The position numbers were made by a program, and so were the translations under genes. Positions 14,021-14,547 of a stretch of 14,547 bases of DNA are shown here, in pieces (the first letter of the stretch is position 1; every line of letters begins with the position of its first letter). The stretch spans positions 1-14,547 of the forward strand of contig CAZUZD010000146.1 in the NCBI GenBank assembly GCA_964624465.1, written 5' to 3'. The notes under the pieces were generated by a model. The model had not been told where the DNA came from. It did no database searches and saw nothing but the letters and a program-made list of their open reading frames with translations. Source of the stretch: CAZUZD01 sp964624465 (GTDB lineage Bacteria; Planctomycetota; Planctomycetia; Isosphaerales; Isosphaeraceae).

Positions 14021-14547
14021 TCACCAGATGGTGACGCGATCGGCCGGGGCCAGGTACAGCTTGTCGCCAGGCTTGAGGCCGAACGCCTCGTAGAACTCGG
14101 GGACGTTTCGGATCACGCCGTTGCAGCGGAACTCGGCCGGCGAGTGCGGGTCGGTGGCCAGCCGGCGCTGGAGCTCGGCGTCGCGGTTCTTGCCGCGCCA
14201 GACCTGGGCCCAGCCGATGAAGAACCGCTGGGTGCCAGTGAGGCCGTCGATCACCGGGGCCTCCTTGCCGGCCAGCGAGAGCTGGTACGCCTTGAGCGCG
14301 ATCGTCAGGCCGCCCAGGTCGCCGATGTTCTCGCCGATGGTGAGCGCGCCGTTGACCTTCTGGCCGGGCAACTGGGCCGGCTCGAAGGCGTTGTACTGCT
14401 CGATGAGCTTCTTGCCGCGGGCGTCGAACTCCTTGCGGTCGGACTCGGTCCACCAGTCCTTCATGTTGCCGTCGCCGTCGTACTTCGAGCCCTGGTCGTC
14501 GAAGCCGTGGCCGATCTCGTGGCCGATGACGGCGCCGATGCCGCCGT
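14021..14547 (-). CDS. M13-family (neprilysin-like) zinc metallopeptidase, C-terminal part
   Basis: The gene enters from the right edge; only its last 174 residues are visible. They begin GGIGAVIGHEIGHGFDDQGS, carrying the HExxH zinc motif (H9-E10-I-G-H13, bases 14507-14521). The third zinc ligand E72 and the supporting D76 lie in ENIGDLGG (E codon at 14330-14332). H134 and R140, in PHSPAEFR, match the substrate-binding His and Arg of neprilysin with the same six-residue spacing, and the chain ends in the family-typical Trp (RVTIW). The catalytic half is thus intact. The family cleaves oligopeptides; bacterial members are usually exported or periplasmic, but the N-terminus that would show this lies outside the window. 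An internal ATG at 14464 is not the start, since the zinc motif lies upstream of it. The gene converges on the porin gene. Confidence 0.93.
   Translation of the reverse strand, partial: GGIGAVIGHEIGHGFDDQGSKYDGDGNMKDWWTESDRKEFDARGKKLIEQYNAFEPAQLPGQKVNGALTIGENIGDLGGLTIALKAYQLSLAGKEAPVIDGLTGTQRFFIGWAQVWRGKNRDAELQRRLATDPHSPAEFRCNGVIRNVPEFYEAFGLKPGDKLYLAPADRVTIW

Noticed and set aside
13311..14453. A 380-residue minus-strand frame spanning the porin and peptidase genes.
   Set aside because: It is in a different frame from the peptidase, antisense to the porin, and lacks motifs; the real peptidase frame has the HExxH motif and ends at 14021.

Overview
This window looks like chromosomal DNA from a very GC-rich member of the Planctomycetota, plausibly an Isosphaeraceae-type lineage. 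The strongest clue is a 1,381-residue secreted protein that joins a dehydrogenase-type propeller, a CxxCH heme domain of the planctomycete/verrucomicrobial kind, and a ThuA domain. A ThiD2-ThiE thiamine enzyme and a high share of secreted and envelope proteins fit this. The lineage is inference; no rRNA or marker gene is present. I see no mobile element, CRISPR array, tRNA, rRNA or phage gene, and base composition looks even throughout.

Left part (39-9338, minus strand). Five genes run leftwards from a good promoter at 9414-9442. In transcription order they are: the LamG/propeller/cytochrome c/ThuA protein (9338-5193), a tryptophan-rich secreted protein of unknown function (5151-4114), a UPF0261/Tm-1-like protein (4034-2778), a three-domain Clp_N-ThiD2-ThiE enzyme (2623-1058), and a secreted class A beta-lactamase-fold serine hydrolase (1013-39). 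Gaps are short (41, 79, 154 and 44 bases). The 154-base gap before the thiamine gene is the likeliest internal break and holds two small dyads and a weak promoter-like site. The first two genes are probably exported and may act together on extracytoplasmic carbohydrate or other organic matter. The thiamine gene looks functionally unrelated.

Right part (9531-13904, plus strand). A divergent, tightly packed operon encodes a PAP2 membrane phosphatase, a Gph-like HAD phosphatase, a GNAT acetyltransferase and a TVP38/DedA-type membrane protein. The last three genes overlap at their ends. After a 78-base gap with its own promoter-like site comes an OprO/OprP-type porin with a TTG start. PAP2 phosphatases and DedA/TVP38 proteins are both linked to lipid-phosphate handling and the porin family to phosphate or pyrophosphate uptake, so a phosphate/lipid-carrier theme is possible but unproven.

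Right edge (14021-14547, minus strand). The C-terminal 174 residues of an M13 (neprilysin-like) zinc peptidase converge on the porin gene. The 116-base intergenic stretch carries a long imperfect inverted repeat that may end transcription from both sides.

Most likely points of novelty: the Clp N-domain fused to ThiD2-ThiE, the multi-domain secreted cytochrome/ThuA protein with an unassigned beta-rich middle segment, the beta-lactamase-fold protein lacking a visible general-base glutamate, and mutually exclusive hairpins over the porin ribosome-binding site. I did not find a clearly new multi-gene defence or mobile system.
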